Source: DATHTC01 sp050262775 (lineage in GTDB: Bacteria; Actinomycetota; Thermoleophilia; Gaiellales; Gaiellaceae). From it: 64,000 bases of DNA. Below, in pieces: positions 48,357-56,688 of this stretch; position 1 is the stretch's first letter, and each line of letters begins with the position of its first letter. The position numbers and the translations under genes are program-made. The stretch lies in NCBI GenBank assembly GCA_050262775.1, contig JBLNEO010000156.1, positions 42,144 through 106,143 on the forward strand, given 5' to 3'. The notes beneath the pieces were generated by a model that saw only the letters and a program-made list of their open reading frames with translations, made no database searches and had not been told where the DNA came from.

Positions 48357-49352
48357 ATGAAGCCGGTCGCGCTGATCGCGACGTTCACGGATGCCGTGCT
48401 GCCGGTCATCCTCGACGAGATCGCCGCGGGAGGCGACCCGCCGGTCGCCGACTGGTTCGTCGGGACCTACGGCGTGAACGCGGCGACGGCGCGGCGCGTC
48501 GAGGCGACGCCCGGGTGCGGCTACGCGCCGATCTTCAGCGTCCAGCCCCCGAACAGCAGGCGCGCACGGCTCGGCCGCCACGTCCCGCCGCCCGTCGCGG
48601 CGGTGCTCGACCCGGCTCGGGCCGGAGCGATCCCCGGAAGCTCGGCCGGGGCGGTGGTGCCGCCGTCGGACCGGCGCGCCTGGGGCCTCGAGCTCGGACG
48701 CCGCTTCCGGGACGATCTCCGGGCCGCGCGGGCGAGCGGCGTGCCCGTCTCGGCCTGGCAGTTCGACGAGATCCTCGGCGAGTGCGGGCGGCCGGGCGCG
48801 GGCAACCCGCACCGTGAGTTCGTCGGCGGCGTCCTGCGCGGCCTCGCCGAGGGACGGCCGGAGCTCGGCGAGTCGCACGAGCCCGGGTTCGTCTGGGCCG
48901 CGCGCACCGCGATCACGCGGCTCCCCGGGCTCCCGCTCGTCGGCGAGCTGCAGCAGTTCTGGCAGGACCTCGACCGCGCGACGCTGCTCCTCGTCGGCGA
49001 GGAGTATCCGGAGTTCCGGGGCGACCCCGGCGAGGTCGGCCGACGCTTCTCCGACGGGCACGGGATGCTGCTCGACAGTGCGGGACCGATCCGCCGATCG
49101 CTCGGCGAGCGGTACATGGTGGGGATGACGCCTGGATGGCGGCCGCTCAGCGCCGGGCTCGGAGGCAACGTCGACGGAAGGCAGCCGGCGTTCGTCACGA
49201 GCTGGCGCAACGGGTTCATCGACGGGCGGATCGCGGCGCGCCGCCCGCGCGGCTACGCGCAGTTCAACTTCCGGGTGGAGAACGCGCGGCCGGCGCGGGC
49301 GAAGGACGCCGTCCGCTCGCTCCACCACGCCTGCCGGCAGCACGGCGCGTAA
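48357..49352 (+). CDS. Unrecognised protein, possibly a TIM-barrel-like fold
   Basis: A 331-residue protein starting at ATG 48357; there is no ribosome site, but a weak GACGAT box lies 9 nt upstream. I do not recognise a family. It begins with a strand-like segment (MKPVALIATFTD), then PVADWFVGTYGVN. Features that could be catalytic are SAWQFDEILGECG (about 131-143), LLLVGEEYPEFRGDP (about 211-225), RRFSDGHG, and a closing ARRPRGYAQFNFRVENA. Alternating strands and helices with acidic residues at strand ends are compatible with a hydrolase-like barrel, but this is a guess. There is no signal peptide and there are no helices in the membrane. Its neighbours are a divergent M15-like peptidase and a convergent GT2 gene 11 bases away. 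Confidence 0.75.
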   Translation: MKPVALIATFTDAVLPVILDEIAAGGDPPVADWFVGTYGVNAATARRVEATPGCGYAPIFSVQPPNSRRARLGRHVPPPVAAVLDPARAGAIPGSSAGAVVPPSDRRAWGLELGRRFRDDLRAARASGVPVSAWQFDEILGECGRPGAGNPHREFVGGVLRGLAEGRPELGESHEPGFVWAARTAITRLPGLPLVGELQQFWQDLDRATLLLVGEEYPEFRGDPGEVGRRFSDGHGMLLDSAGPIRRSLGERYMVGMTPGWRPLSAGLGGNVDGRQPAFVTSWRNGFIDGRIAARRPRGYAQFNFRVENARPARAKDAVRSLHHACRQHGA

Positions 49353-49363
49353 CACCGCCGGCG

Positions 49364-50308
49364 CTAGCGCAGGTCCTTGTTCGACTCCATGTCGAACCAC
49401 ATCGCGAACAGCGAGAACTGCGAGCCCGAGATCAGGAGCAGCGCGATGAGCGCCGCCGTGCCCGCGGTGATGTCGCCGCCCTCGAAGATCCGCGCGATCG
49501 CCACGTAGAGGCCGAGCAGGAGGCCGAGGCCGGTCAGGAGGAAGCCGAAGGTGTAGAAGAAGACGAGCGGGTGGAAGTCGCGGATCACGTACTTCTCGCG
49601 CAGCCGCCAGAAGAACCCCTTGACGAGCAGCCAGGAGATCCGCGGCACGACCTTGCGGATCTTGATCCCCGACCGCTCGCCGACGCCGTAGATCGGCCGC
49701 GAGGGGAAGTCGCGCACGCGCGCGTTCCAGACGTTCAGGTGCACGAGGATGTCGTTGGGGAACCCGTAGCGCTTGTAGATCCGGTCGAGGTCGAGGAGCT
49801 GCAGCATCGGCAGCGAGATCGCGGCGTAGCCGGCCTGCGAGTCGGCGACGTGCCAGTAACCGGAGGCGACCTTCGTGAACAGGGAGAGCACCGCGTTGCC
49901 GAGGTACCGGTTGCGCGGGATCAGGTCCCACGCCTGGCCGGTGAAGAGCCGGTTGGCCTTGTGGTAGTCGACCTCGCCGCGGACGACGGGCAGGCAGGCC
50001 GTCTCGAGCTCCCCCGGGTCCATCTGGTTGTCCCCCGCCATCACGACGGTGCACGCGATCTCGTCGGCCAGCGCCCGCTTGTACCCCGTGACGATCGCGC
50101 CCCCGACGCCCAGGTTCCGCTCGTGGACGATCACCTCCACGCGCGGGTCGCCCACCTCGCGCGCACGGTCGGCGGTCGCGTCGGGCGAGCGGTCGTCGAC
50201 GACCCAGACGCGGTCGACCCACGACGGGAGGCCGCGGAGCGTGTCCGCGATCAGCGCCTCCTCGCGGAACGCCGGGACGACGACGGCGACGGTCTTGCCC
50301 TCGAGCAT
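49364..50308 (-). CDS. GT2 enzyme, polyprenyl-phosphate sugar synthase-like, with C-terminal membrane helices
   Basis: A 314-residue protein starting at ATG 50308, with GAGGAG about 7 nt upstream. VVVPAFREEALI (9-20), VVDDRSPDAT (36-45) and NLGVGGAIVTGYKRAL (65-80) match DPM-like GT2 enzymes. The metal site reads MAGDNQMDP, keeping the first Asp of DxD. Two C-terminal helices (about 240-265 and 275-300) follow an amphipathic stretch. It probably makes a polyprenyl-phosphate sugar for the GT-C enzymes. It is the last gene of the long leftward run, 38 bases after the Wzz-like gene. Confidence 0.88.
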   Translation of the reverse strand: MLEGKTVAVVVPAFREEALIADTLRGLPSWVDRVWVVDDRSPDATADRAREVGDPRVEVIVHERNLGVGGAIVTGYKRALADEIACTVVMAGDNQMDPGELETACLPVVRGEVDYHKANRLFTGQAWDLIPRNRYLGNAVLSLFTKVASGYWHVADSQAGYAAISLPMLQLLDLDRIYKRYGFPNDILVHLNVWNARVRDFPSRPIYGVGERSGIKIRKVVPRISWLLVKGFFWRLREKYVIRDFHPLVFFYTFGFLLTGLGLLLGLYVAIARIFEGGDITAGTAALIALLLISGSQFSLFAMWFDMESNKDLR

Positions 50309-50346
50309 CGGATCTCTCCTCTTCTCGGCCCCGCGGCCGCTTTCCT

Positions 50347-51213
50347 CTAGCGGCGGAGGCGGGCGGCGACCGGATCCCAGGCGAGCGCGGCCACGAGGCC
50401 GACCAGCAGGCCGAGAACGCCGGCGACCACGCTCGCGTTGCGGCGGCTCTGCGCGGTGACCTTGCGCGCCACCGCCGGCTGCACCACGCGCGGCGCCTCG
50501 ACGTTCTCCGCGAGCGCGAGGAGCTGCTGGCGGTCCGACCGCGCCTGGATCACCGTCGACCGGCGCTGCTCGAGCACGCCGGCGTTCGTCAGCGCGACGA
50601 GCTTCTCCGCCTCGGACAGCCCCGGCGCCTGCGCCGCCGTCAGGGACGCCTGGATCCGGCGCTCGAGCGAGTCGAGCTCCTCGTCGGCGGCCGCGATCTG
50701 GCCGCGGAGCCCCTCGATCTTCGCGTCGACGTAGCCGGCCGTGCGGGCGACGGTGAGCTTCGCGAGCTCGTTCGCCGCGAGCGCGACCTTGCGCGGCGCG
50801 TCGCCGCGGACGCCGACGTTGACGAGCGCCGGCTGCCCGGCCTTCGGACCGCCGCCGCCGGACGGCTGCGAGACGAAGATGCCCGAGCGCACCTGCGCCG
50901 GGCGCAGCCCGGAGGCGGCGGCCGCGCGGCGGACCGCGGCCTCCGAGGTGACGATCTCGCGGATGCTCGAGACGGTCGTCCCCAGCGTCGAGACGCGCGC
51001 CCCGCTCGGCGCGAGCGGGTCGCCCATGTAGACGAGCGACTGGGCCCGGTACACGTCCTTGCCGCCGAGCGACAGCGCCCAGCCGAGCGCGAGGCCGAGG
51101 ACGAGGCCGAGGAGCGGGAGCCACCACCGGGCCGCGACGGCCGAGACCCAGCGGCCGAAGTCGACCTCGCGCTCGGCCTGGGGCTCGGGTGCCGGGACGG
51201 GACGGGTGCTCAT
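50347..51213 (-). CDS. Chain-length determinant protein (Wzz/CapA-type)
   Basis: A 288-residue protein starting at ATG 51213 (ATGA overlap). Helices at about 30-48 and 258-280 frame an extracytoplasmic domain with a long coiled coil (ELDSLERRIQ to LLALAENV). This is the Wzz layout, without the Pro-rich motif of E. coli Wzz, and there is no fused tyrosine kinase. It should set the length of the polymer made by the Wzy-like protein at 37715. It is coupled to the UDP-sugar epimerase upstream. Confidence 0.85.
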   Translation of the reverse strand: MSTRPVPAPEPQAEREVDFGRWVSAVAARWWLPLLGLVLGLALGWALSLGGKDVYRAQSLVYMGDPLAPSGARVSTLGTTVSSIREIVTSEAAVRRAAAASGLRPAQVRSGIFVSQPSGGGGPKAGQPALVNVGVRGDAPRKVALAANELAKLTVARTAGYVDAKIEGLRGQIAAADEELDSLERRIQASLTAAQAPGLSEAEKLVALTNAGVLEQRRSTVIQARSDRQQLLALAENVEAPRVVQPAVARKVTAQSRRNASVVAGVLGLLVGLVAALAWDPVAARLRR

Positions 51214-52127
51214 CGCGCGGCGATCCTACTCGCGGCCCACTCCCACTCCGCCCGCAGCCCGTCGTCGAGCGCCGTGTGCGGCTCCCACCCGAGGACGTCG
51301 CGGATCCGCGTCGTGTCGGCCCTCGTCCGCCGCTGGTCGCCCGGGACGGCAGGCTCGTGCACGAGCTCCAGCCGGCGGCCGGCGATCGCCTCGAGCCGCG
51401 CGATCGCGTCGTTCATCGTCGCCTCCTCGCCGCCCCCGACGTTCAGGACGGCACCCGCCGGCGCGCGCGCCATCGCCGTGACCGTCGCGGAGACGACGTC
51501 GGCGACGTAGGTGAAGCTCCGGCTCTGCCCGCCGTCGCCGTAGAGCGTGAACGGCCGCCCGTCCGCGAGGGCGAGGACGACGCGCGTGAACGCCATGTCG
51601 GGCCGCTGCCGGGGGCCGTACGCGTTGAAGTAGCGCAGCACGACGGCGTCGAGGCCGAAGCTGCGGCCGTACGCGCGCGCGAGGTGCTCGCAGGCGAGCT
51701 TCGTGATCCCGTAGGGGGAGAGGGGGCGAGGCGGCGTGTCCTCCGGCGTCGGGTAGCGCACGGCCTCGCCGTAGACCGACGACGAGGACGCGAAGACGAC
51801 GCGTACCGCCGCGGCCGCGGCGGCCTCGAGCACCCGCTGCGTGGCGAGCACGTTCCGCCGCAGGTACAGGTCGAACACCCGGCCGAAGCTGCGGACGCCC
51901 GGCTGGCCCGCGAGGTGGAAGATCCCGTCGACGCCGGCGAGGTCGAGCTCGTCCTCGGCCAGGTCGAGGCGCAGGACGTCGATCCCGCGCGCGTTCTCCT
52001 CCTTCAGCGCGGGGTCGTAGTAGTCCGTGAAGCAGTCGACGCCGACCACCTCGTGCCCGTCGGCGAGGAGCGACTCGGCGAGGTGCGAGCCGATGAAGCC
52101 CGCCGCGCCGGTGACCACGTACCTCAT
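51210..52127 (-). CDS. UDP-glucuronate 4-epimerase-like SDR
   Basis: A 305-residue SDR protein starting at ATG 52127 (ATGA overlap). TGAAGFIGSH (6-15), DCFTDYYDPALKEEN (31-45) and HLAGQPGVRSF are characteristic of UDP-glucuronate 4-epimerases, with the YYDxxLK and QPGVR motifs. The active site is SSSSVYG (114-120), with Tyr139 and Lys143 in SPYGITKLA. FNAYGPRQRPDM and GGQSRSFTYVADV follow. It probably makes UDP-galacturonate from UDP-glucuronate, though a UDP-Glc/GlcNAc 4-epimerase is not excluded. Confidence 0.88.
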   Translation of the reverse strand: MRYVVTGAAGFIGSHLAESLLADGHEVVGVDCFTDYYDPALKEENARGIDVLRLDLAEDELDLAGVDGIFHLAGQPGVRSFGRVFDLYLRRNVLATQRVLEAAAAAAVRVVFASSSSVYGEAVRYPTPEDTPPRPLSPYGITKLACEHLARAYGRSFGLDAVVLRYFNAYGPRQRPDMAFTRVVLALADGRPFTLYGDGGQSRSFTYVADVVSATVTAMARAPAGAVLNVGGGEEATMNDAIARLEAIAGRRLELVHEPAVPGDQRRTRADTTRIRDVLGWEPHTALDDGLRAEWEWAASRIAAR

Positions 52128-53392
52128 CGCTGAACCATCCCATAGAGGCGGGCGTGGCCCACGAGGTAGAGGCGCTCGTCGTCGGCGACGACCGGCGTGT
52201 ACTTGCCGTCGGGGAAGCTCCAGAGCCGCTTGCCGGTGCGTGCGTCGAGGGCGTAGGTGCGCTCCTTCAGCGTCGCGAAGTAGACGACGCCGTCGATCAC
52301 GGTCGGCGAGCCGGAGATGTCGCCGTTCCCGCGGAACGTCCAGCGCACGTCGCCCGTCGCGGCGTCGAGCGCGTAGAGCTTGTCGTCGTACGACCCCGCG
52401 TAGACGGTGCGGTTCCAGACGGCGGGAGACGAGTAGACGTACCCGCCCGTGTCGTGCGACCAGCGGAGCTTCCCCGTCGTCGCGCCGAACGAGTAGACCT
52501 TCCCGTCCGTCGAGCCGACGTAGACCCGGCCGTAGGCGGCTGCGGGCGTCGAGTAGAACGTGCCGCGCTTCCCCAGCCGCCGCTGCGCCTGCGCCTTCCA
52601 GAGCAGCGTCCCCGTGCTCGCGTTCAGGGCGTAGACGTGGTGGTCGTAGGAGCCGACGTAGAGGCGGTTGCCGGCGACCGCGACCGCGCCCTTCACCGTG
52701 TTGTCGGTCCGGAACGTCCAGCGCACCTTCCCGGTCCGCTCGTCGAGCGCGTAGACCTTGCCGCGCCAGTCGGCCACGTAGACCCGGCCGTTCGCGACGA
52801 GCGGCGACGACTCCGTCGGGCCGATCGTCGTCCGCCAGCGGATCCGTCCGAACCCGGACGCGAACGCGATCACCTCGCCCGTCAGCCGCGCCGACTCCTT
52901 GCGGCTCGCGCCGCGCCCGCGCGAGCACGGCAGCGCCGAGAGGAACGCGAAGAACACGACGTGGTTCGAGACGGCAGGCGATGCGGCCGCGCAGCGGCCG
53001 GTCGCGTAGCGCCACGCGCGCTTGCCCGTCTTCCCGTTCACCGCGTAGACGGTGCCGTCGTTGTTCGCGAAGTAGAGGCGGCCGTAGGCGATCGCGGGCG
53101 GGAACTCGACGAGCGTCCTCGCGCCGAACCGCCAGATCGTGCGGTACGGCGGCCGGTGGGAGTAGCCCACGGCCCGCGTCCGGGCGTTCGAGAACCCGTA
53201 CGTCGGCCAGAACACGCCCGGCGTCGGCGGCGCCTCCGGCGCGACCGCCTGCTCGTCGGTCGTGACGAACTCCTCCGTCGACGAGCCGCGGACGTCCCCC
53301 TCCGCCGCCTTCAGCGAGACGACGTAGGCGACCGCCGCGGCGCCGAGCAAGACGACGAGGACGGCGGCGGCGACGAGCAGGCGGCGCCTCAC
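52124..53392 (-). CDS. Membrane-anchored PQQ-type beta-propeller protein
   Basis: A 422-residue protein starting at GTG 53392 (GTGA overlap). Residues about 3-27 form a signal anchor (LLVAAAVLVVLLGAAAVAYVV). The rest is a propeller of about seven to eight blades with the repeat VYALDxxTGKxxW (VYAVNGKTGKRAW, VYALDERTGKVRW, VYALNASTGTLLW, LYALDAATGDVRW). Blade 2 carries an insertion with a cysteine (SALPCSRGRG) that could pair with Cys in ATGRCAAA. No dehydrogenase residues are evident, so it is more like the BamB or glycan-associated propellers than an alcohol dehydrogenase. It is paralogous to the next gene upstream and is coupled to the epimerase. Confidence 0.87.
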   Translation of the reverse strand: MRRRLLVAAAVLVVLLGAAAVAYVVSLKAAEGDVRGSSTEEFVTTDEQAVAPEAPPTPGVFWPTYGFSNARTRAVGYSHRPPYRTIWRFGARTLVEFPPAIAYGRLYFANNDGTVYAVNGKTGKRAWRYATGRCAAASPAVSNHVVFFAFLSALPCSRGRGASRKESARLTGEVIAFASGFGRIRWRTTIGPTESSPLVANGRVYVADWRGKVYALDERTGKVRWTFRTDNTVKGAVAVAGNRLYVGSYDHHVYALNASTGTLLWKAQAQRRLGKRGTFYSTPAAAYGRVYVGSTDGKVYSFGATTGKLRWSHDTGGYVYSSPAVWNRTVYAGSYDDKLYALDAATGDVRWTFRGNGDISGSPTVIDGVVYFATLKERTYALDARTGKRLWSFPDGKYTPVVADDERLYLVGHARLYGMVQR

Positions 53393-54816
53393 CTGCGCGG
53401 GCGCCGCGCGGCCTCGACGGCGTAGATCCGTGAGTAGCCGTGGAGGAGCAGCCGGCGGCCGTTGCCCGACACGGGGACGTACTCGCCGTGAGGGAACCGG
53501 AGCAGCACGCGTCCGGTGCGCGCATCGGCGCCGACGATCGAGCCGTGCGTCGAGCCCGCGTACGCGACGCCGGCGACGACGACGGCCGCGCCCGAGATCG
53601 GGCCCCCGGCGCCGACCGTCCACCGGACGCGGCCCGTCCGCGCCGACACCGCGTAGAGGCGCCCGTTGTAGGAGCCGAAGTAGACGCGTCCGGCCCAGAC
53701 GGCGGGCGAGGAGTAGACGTACGACCCGGTGCCGACGCGCCAGAGGTACGCGCCGCGGGTCGAGAACGCCGTGAGCGAGCCGCCGGTCGAGGACGGGACG
53801 AACACGCGGCCCGCGGCGACCGCCGGCGTGCCGTAGATGCGCCCTCCGACGGAGCGCGACCACCGCAGCCGGCCGCTGCCGACGCGGAGCGCGAGCAGGC
53901 GCCCGCCGTAGTCGCCGATGTAGAGCGTGCGGCCGGCGAGCGCGGCGCTCGAGGTGACCTTGAAGCCGCTGCGGAACGTCCACCGGAGGCGGCGCGCGCG
54001 CAGGTCGAGCGCGTAGATCGTGCCGTTCCACGCCCCGAAGAAGTCGACGCCGTCGCGGACGACCGGCGACGACTCGATCGGGGAGCCGATCCGCCGCTGC
54101 CAGCGCAGCCGCCCCGTCCGACGGTCGAGGACGCGCACGACGCCGTCCATCCCGTGCACCACGACGTCCTCGCCGACGACGGCCGGGGACGAGGCCATCT
54201 TGCCGCCCGGCGGGTCGTAGGACCACACGCGACGCCCGTTGCGCATGTCGAGCGCGACGATCGTCCCGCGGAAGTTGCCGACGAACGCGACCCCGTCCGA
54301 CACGACCGCGGGGAACTCGACGAGCGAGCCGATCCCGGCCGTCCACACGATGCGGAACGGCGGCCGCACCTGGATCTCGGTCTGCGCCTGCGAGCGGTTC
54401 GGCGCGGCGCCGTACATCGTCCACTGCAGCCCCGGGCGGTAGACGCGGACCGTCACCTTGCGCCTGCGCTGGAACGGCATGCGCACGTCCTTGTCGGCGT
54501 AGCCGCGCCGGCGCACGGAGACGACGAGCGGCGCGCGGCGGCGCAGGACGATCCGCGCGACGCCGTGCGCGTCGGTGCGGGCGCGCCGGCCGCCGACGCG
54601 GACGACGGCGCCGCGGACCCGACGGAGCGTGTCGCCGTTCACCACCGTCACCTCGACGCGGACGCGCGTCGAGCGCTGCTGCTGCTGCGGCCGCGGCCAC
54701 TCCACGCGACGGACGACACCGTCGCCCCGCGTCGTCTCCTCCGTCGCGGCGAGCACCGTCGCGCAGCCCACGGCGACCGCCACGACGGCGGCGAGGAACG
54801 CGGCCCAGCGACTCAC
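53389..54816 (-). CDS. Secreted PQQ-type beta-propeller with N-terminal Ig-like domain
   Basis: A 475-residue protein starting at GTG 54816 (GTGA). A signal peptide (AAFLAAVVAVAVGCATVLA) is followed by a carboxypeptidase-regulatory-like beta-sandwich (about 48-125; VVNGDTLRRVRGAVVRVGG, TDAHGVARIVL). A propeller with repeats of the type IYALDLRARRLRW and LYAVSARTGRVRW follows. The Cys in VGCAT could be a lipobox-like site, but it sits within the hydrophobic core. The order WTxYGxxxNR, PPFRIVW and LVEFP matches the paralogue at 52124. The two tandem propellers may form a scaffold on the outer membrane face for glycan assembly (inference). Confidence 0.87.
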   Translation of the reverse strand: MSRWAAFLAAVVAVAVGCATVLAATEETTRGDGVVRRVEWPRPQQQQRSTRVRVEVTVVNGDTLRRVRGAVVRVGGRRARTDAHGVARIVLRRRAPLVVSVRRRGYADKDVRMPFQRRRKVTVRVYRPGLQWTMYGAAPNRSQAQTEIQVRPPFRIVWTAGIGSLVEFPAVVSDGVAFVGNFRGTIVALDMRNGRRVWSYDPPGGKMASSPAVVGEDVVVHGMDGVVRVLDRRTGRLRWQRRIGSPIESSPVVRDGVDFFGAWNGTIYALDLRARRLRWTFRSGFKVTSSAALAGRTLYIGDYGGRLLALRVGSGRLRWSRSVGGRIYGTPAVAAGRVFVPSSTGGSLTAFSTRGAYLWRVGTGSYVYSSPAVWAGRVYFGSYNGRLYAVSARTGRVRWTVGAGGPISGAAVVVAGVAYAGSTHGSIVGADARTGRVLLRFPHGEYVPVSGNGRRLLLHGYSRIYAVEAARRPRR

Positions 54817-55817
54817 TCGCCGGGCTCGCTCGCGACCGGCTCGGGGAGCTCCTCGGCGAACGGCTCGAGGCTACCGTCGGGCCCGGTCGACAGCACCAGA
54901 TCGGAGAAGAAGCGGGTCATCACGATCCCCGCGCGAAACTCGCCCACGCACGGCTCGGGCCGCTCCCCGAGCGCGAGCCGGATCGCGAGCTCCGGGTACC
55001 GGCTGCCCGCCGCGAGCGGGAGCGGGAACGCCCCGCCGAAGCGCGGGTTGACGTCGGTGATGAGCAGCCGGCCGTCCGCCTCGCGGAAGCACTGCACGTT
55101 GGCGGGGCCGAGGATGGGCAGCGTCTCGGCGACGCGACGCCCGAACTCGATCAGCTCGGCGTCGGCGATCGTCATCCCCTTGATCGACTCCCCGCCCTTC
55201 GACTCGATCATCGTCCTCGGGATCGAGTTGAGGCAGCGCCCGTCGAAGTCGCAGAAGACGTCGATCGAGAACTCCTCGCCGGCGAGGCACGCCTGCACCA
55301 TCGAGTCGAACGGCGTCCGGCGCAGGTGGAAGGCGAGCTCGTCCGGGGACTCCGCGCGGTAGATCCCGCGCGAGCCGAACCCGACGCGCGCCTTCACGAG
55401 CAGGGGGAACCGCGCGTCGGCGGGCAGGTCCCCGGGGAGCCACGTGTCCGGCGACGGGAGGCCCCGGTCGAGGAAGAAGCGGTGCGCGAGCCACTTGTCC
55501 GCCATCGCGTCGACGACCTCGAGCTCCGACAGCAGCACGAGCGCCCCGAGCTCGTCGCGGCGCGCGGCGAGGACCGCCTGGTCGAGGTCGGTGAGCGGGA
55601 CGACGAGGTCGACGTCGTGCTCCGCGACGAGCGCGGCGAGCGTCTCGAGGTACGCCGGGTCGTCGACGCGCGGCACGAGGACGCGGCGGTGCGCGTGGTA
55701 GAGCGCCGGCGCGAGCGCGTTCACGTCGGTCGCGATCGTGGTCGCGCCGGCGCGCCCGAAGGCGCTGACGATGTCCACGCGCTGCCCGGCGCAGGTGAAG
55801 AGGACGGTGGCGCTCAC
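54813..55817 (-). CDS. ATP-grasp ligase (carbamoyl-phosphate-synthase-like fold)
   Basis: A 334-residue protein starting at GTG 55817, 9 nt after a TACGCT box. The N-terminal pre-ATP-grasp fold has VLFTCAGQRVDIVSAFGRAG. The ATP-grasp core has DKWLAHRFFLDRGLPSP (lid), FPLLVKARVGFGSRGI (glycine-rich loop), VQACLAGEEFSIDVF, and the metal-binding ITDVNPRFGG, with Asp in place of the usual Glu before N-P-R. Such enzymes couple ATP to amide or peptide bond formation. In glycan loci they may add an amino acid to a sugar acid; the substrate is not known. The gene heads the propeller/epimerase/Wzz operon. Confidence 0.85.
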   Translation of the reverse strand: MSATVLFTCAGQRVDIVSAFGRAGATTIATDVNALAPALYHAHRRVLVPRVDDPAYLETLAALVAEHDVDLVVPLTDLDQAVLAARRDELGALVLLSELEVVDAMADKWLAHRFFLDRGLPSPDTWLPGDLPADARFPLLVKARVGFGSRGIYRAESPDELAFHLRRTPFDSMVQACLAGEEFSIDVFCDFDGRCLNSIPRTMIESKGGESIKGMTIADAELIEFGRRVAETLPILGPANVQCFREADGRLLITDVNPRFGGAFPLPLAAGSRYPELAIRLALGERPEPCVGEFRAGIVMTRFFSDLVLSTGPDGSLEPFAEELPEPVASEPGE

Positions 55818-55826
55818 CGGGGCGCA

Positions 55827-55832
55827 AGCGTA
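55827..55832 (-). promoter_or_regulatory. -10-like box, leaderless start
   Basis: TACGCT on the minus strand lies 9 nt from GTG 55817, in the 37-base gap after the GT2 stop. It makes the ATP-grasp gene the likely first gene of the operon running to 49364. Confidence 0.55.
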
Positions 55833-55854
55833 GCCGCGCGGGTTGCGGGAACTG

Positions 55855-56688
55855 TTAGGAGCCGCGGGCCTCGGCGCGCAGCTCGCGCAGCCCGAGGACG
55901 GCCTCGACGTGGTCGGAGGCCTCCGTCTGCTTGAACACGCGGTCGGCCCGGTCGGAGCGGTCGGCACGGACGGGGTGCCAGAGGTGGAGCACCGTCGACC
56001 GGGGCCCCGGCCAGCCGCAGCGCAGGCCGCTGCGGCGCAGGCGGATCGCGAGGTCCTGGTCCTCGCCGTCGGTCGAGCGCGTGCAGCGGCCCTCGTAGCC
56101 GTTCACGCGCTCGAAGTCCTCCCGGCGCAGCCCGAAGAGGGTGTACGCGTGGAACGGCGGCACGAACTCCGGCTGCCGCGCCCGCCACGGCCGCCGGCGG
56201 TCGCGGACCGGGATCAGGTAGCCCGGGCGGCCGAGCTCGCGCGGCGCGCGGAGCAGCCACGCCGCCGTCGACCACCGCCAGGGGCGCACCTCGCCCGCAA
56301 GGATCCGGCGGGAGAACGCCTCGCCGAGGAGGAGGCGCTTGGTCGTCAGGAACCAGCCGGGGCGGGCGGCACGGCGGACGGCGTCGAGGAACCCCGTCCG
56401 CGGGATGCAGTCGCCGTCCAGGAACAGGAGGTAGTCGCCCGCCGCGGCCTCGGCCGCCAGGTTCTGCATGCGTGCCTTGCGGAAGCCCGCGTGCTCCTCG
56501 CGCACGTGGACGACGTCGAGCGTCTCGCGCCAGCGCGCGGCCACGGCCGCCACGGCGGGGCCGGAGCCGTCGTCGGCGACCACGATCTGCGGCAGCGGCG
56601 GCGTCTGCTCCGCGAACGCACGCAGGACGGCGTCGAGCGCGTCCGCGCGCTCGTGGACGGCGAGGATCACGCTCGTGGCGCCGGTCAC
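55855..56688 (-). CDS. GT2 family glycosyltransferase (chondroitin-synthase/Glyco_transf_7C-like)
   Basis: A 277-residue GT-A enzyme starting at GTG 56688 (GTGA). SVILAVHERADALDAVLRAF opens the protein. VVADDGSGP (about 38-46), AGFRKARMQNLA and LFLDGDCIPRTGF (DGD metal site) follow. The catalytic region is FERVNGYEGRCTRSTDGEDQ, with the DGED pair and the YEG motif of Glyco_transf_7C-type galactosyl/N-acetylgalactosaminyl transferases. It stops with TAA, which is rare here. It is cytoplasmic. A GalNAc or Gal transfer is suggested by the family only. Confidence 0.87.
   Translation of the reverse strand: MTGATSVILAVHERADALDAVLRAFAEQTPPLPQIVVADDGSGPAVAAVAARWRETLDVVHVREEHAGFRKARMQNLAAEAAAGDYLLFLDGDCIPRTGFLDAVRRAARPGWFLTTKRLLLGEAFSRRILAGEVRPWRWSTAAWLLRAPRELGRPGYLIPVRDRRRPWRARQPEFVPPFHAYTLFGLRREDFERVNGYEGRCTRSTDGEDQDLAIRLRRSGLRCGWPGPRSTVLHLWHPVRADRSDRADRVFKQTEASDHVEAVLGLRELRAEARGS

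Noticed and set aside
52124..54816. Quinoprotein dehydrogenase identity for the two propellers
   Set aside because: Only the blade repeats match. There is no sign of the disulfide ring, the calcium and PQQ ligands or a cytochrome domain, and the genes lie in a glycan operon.
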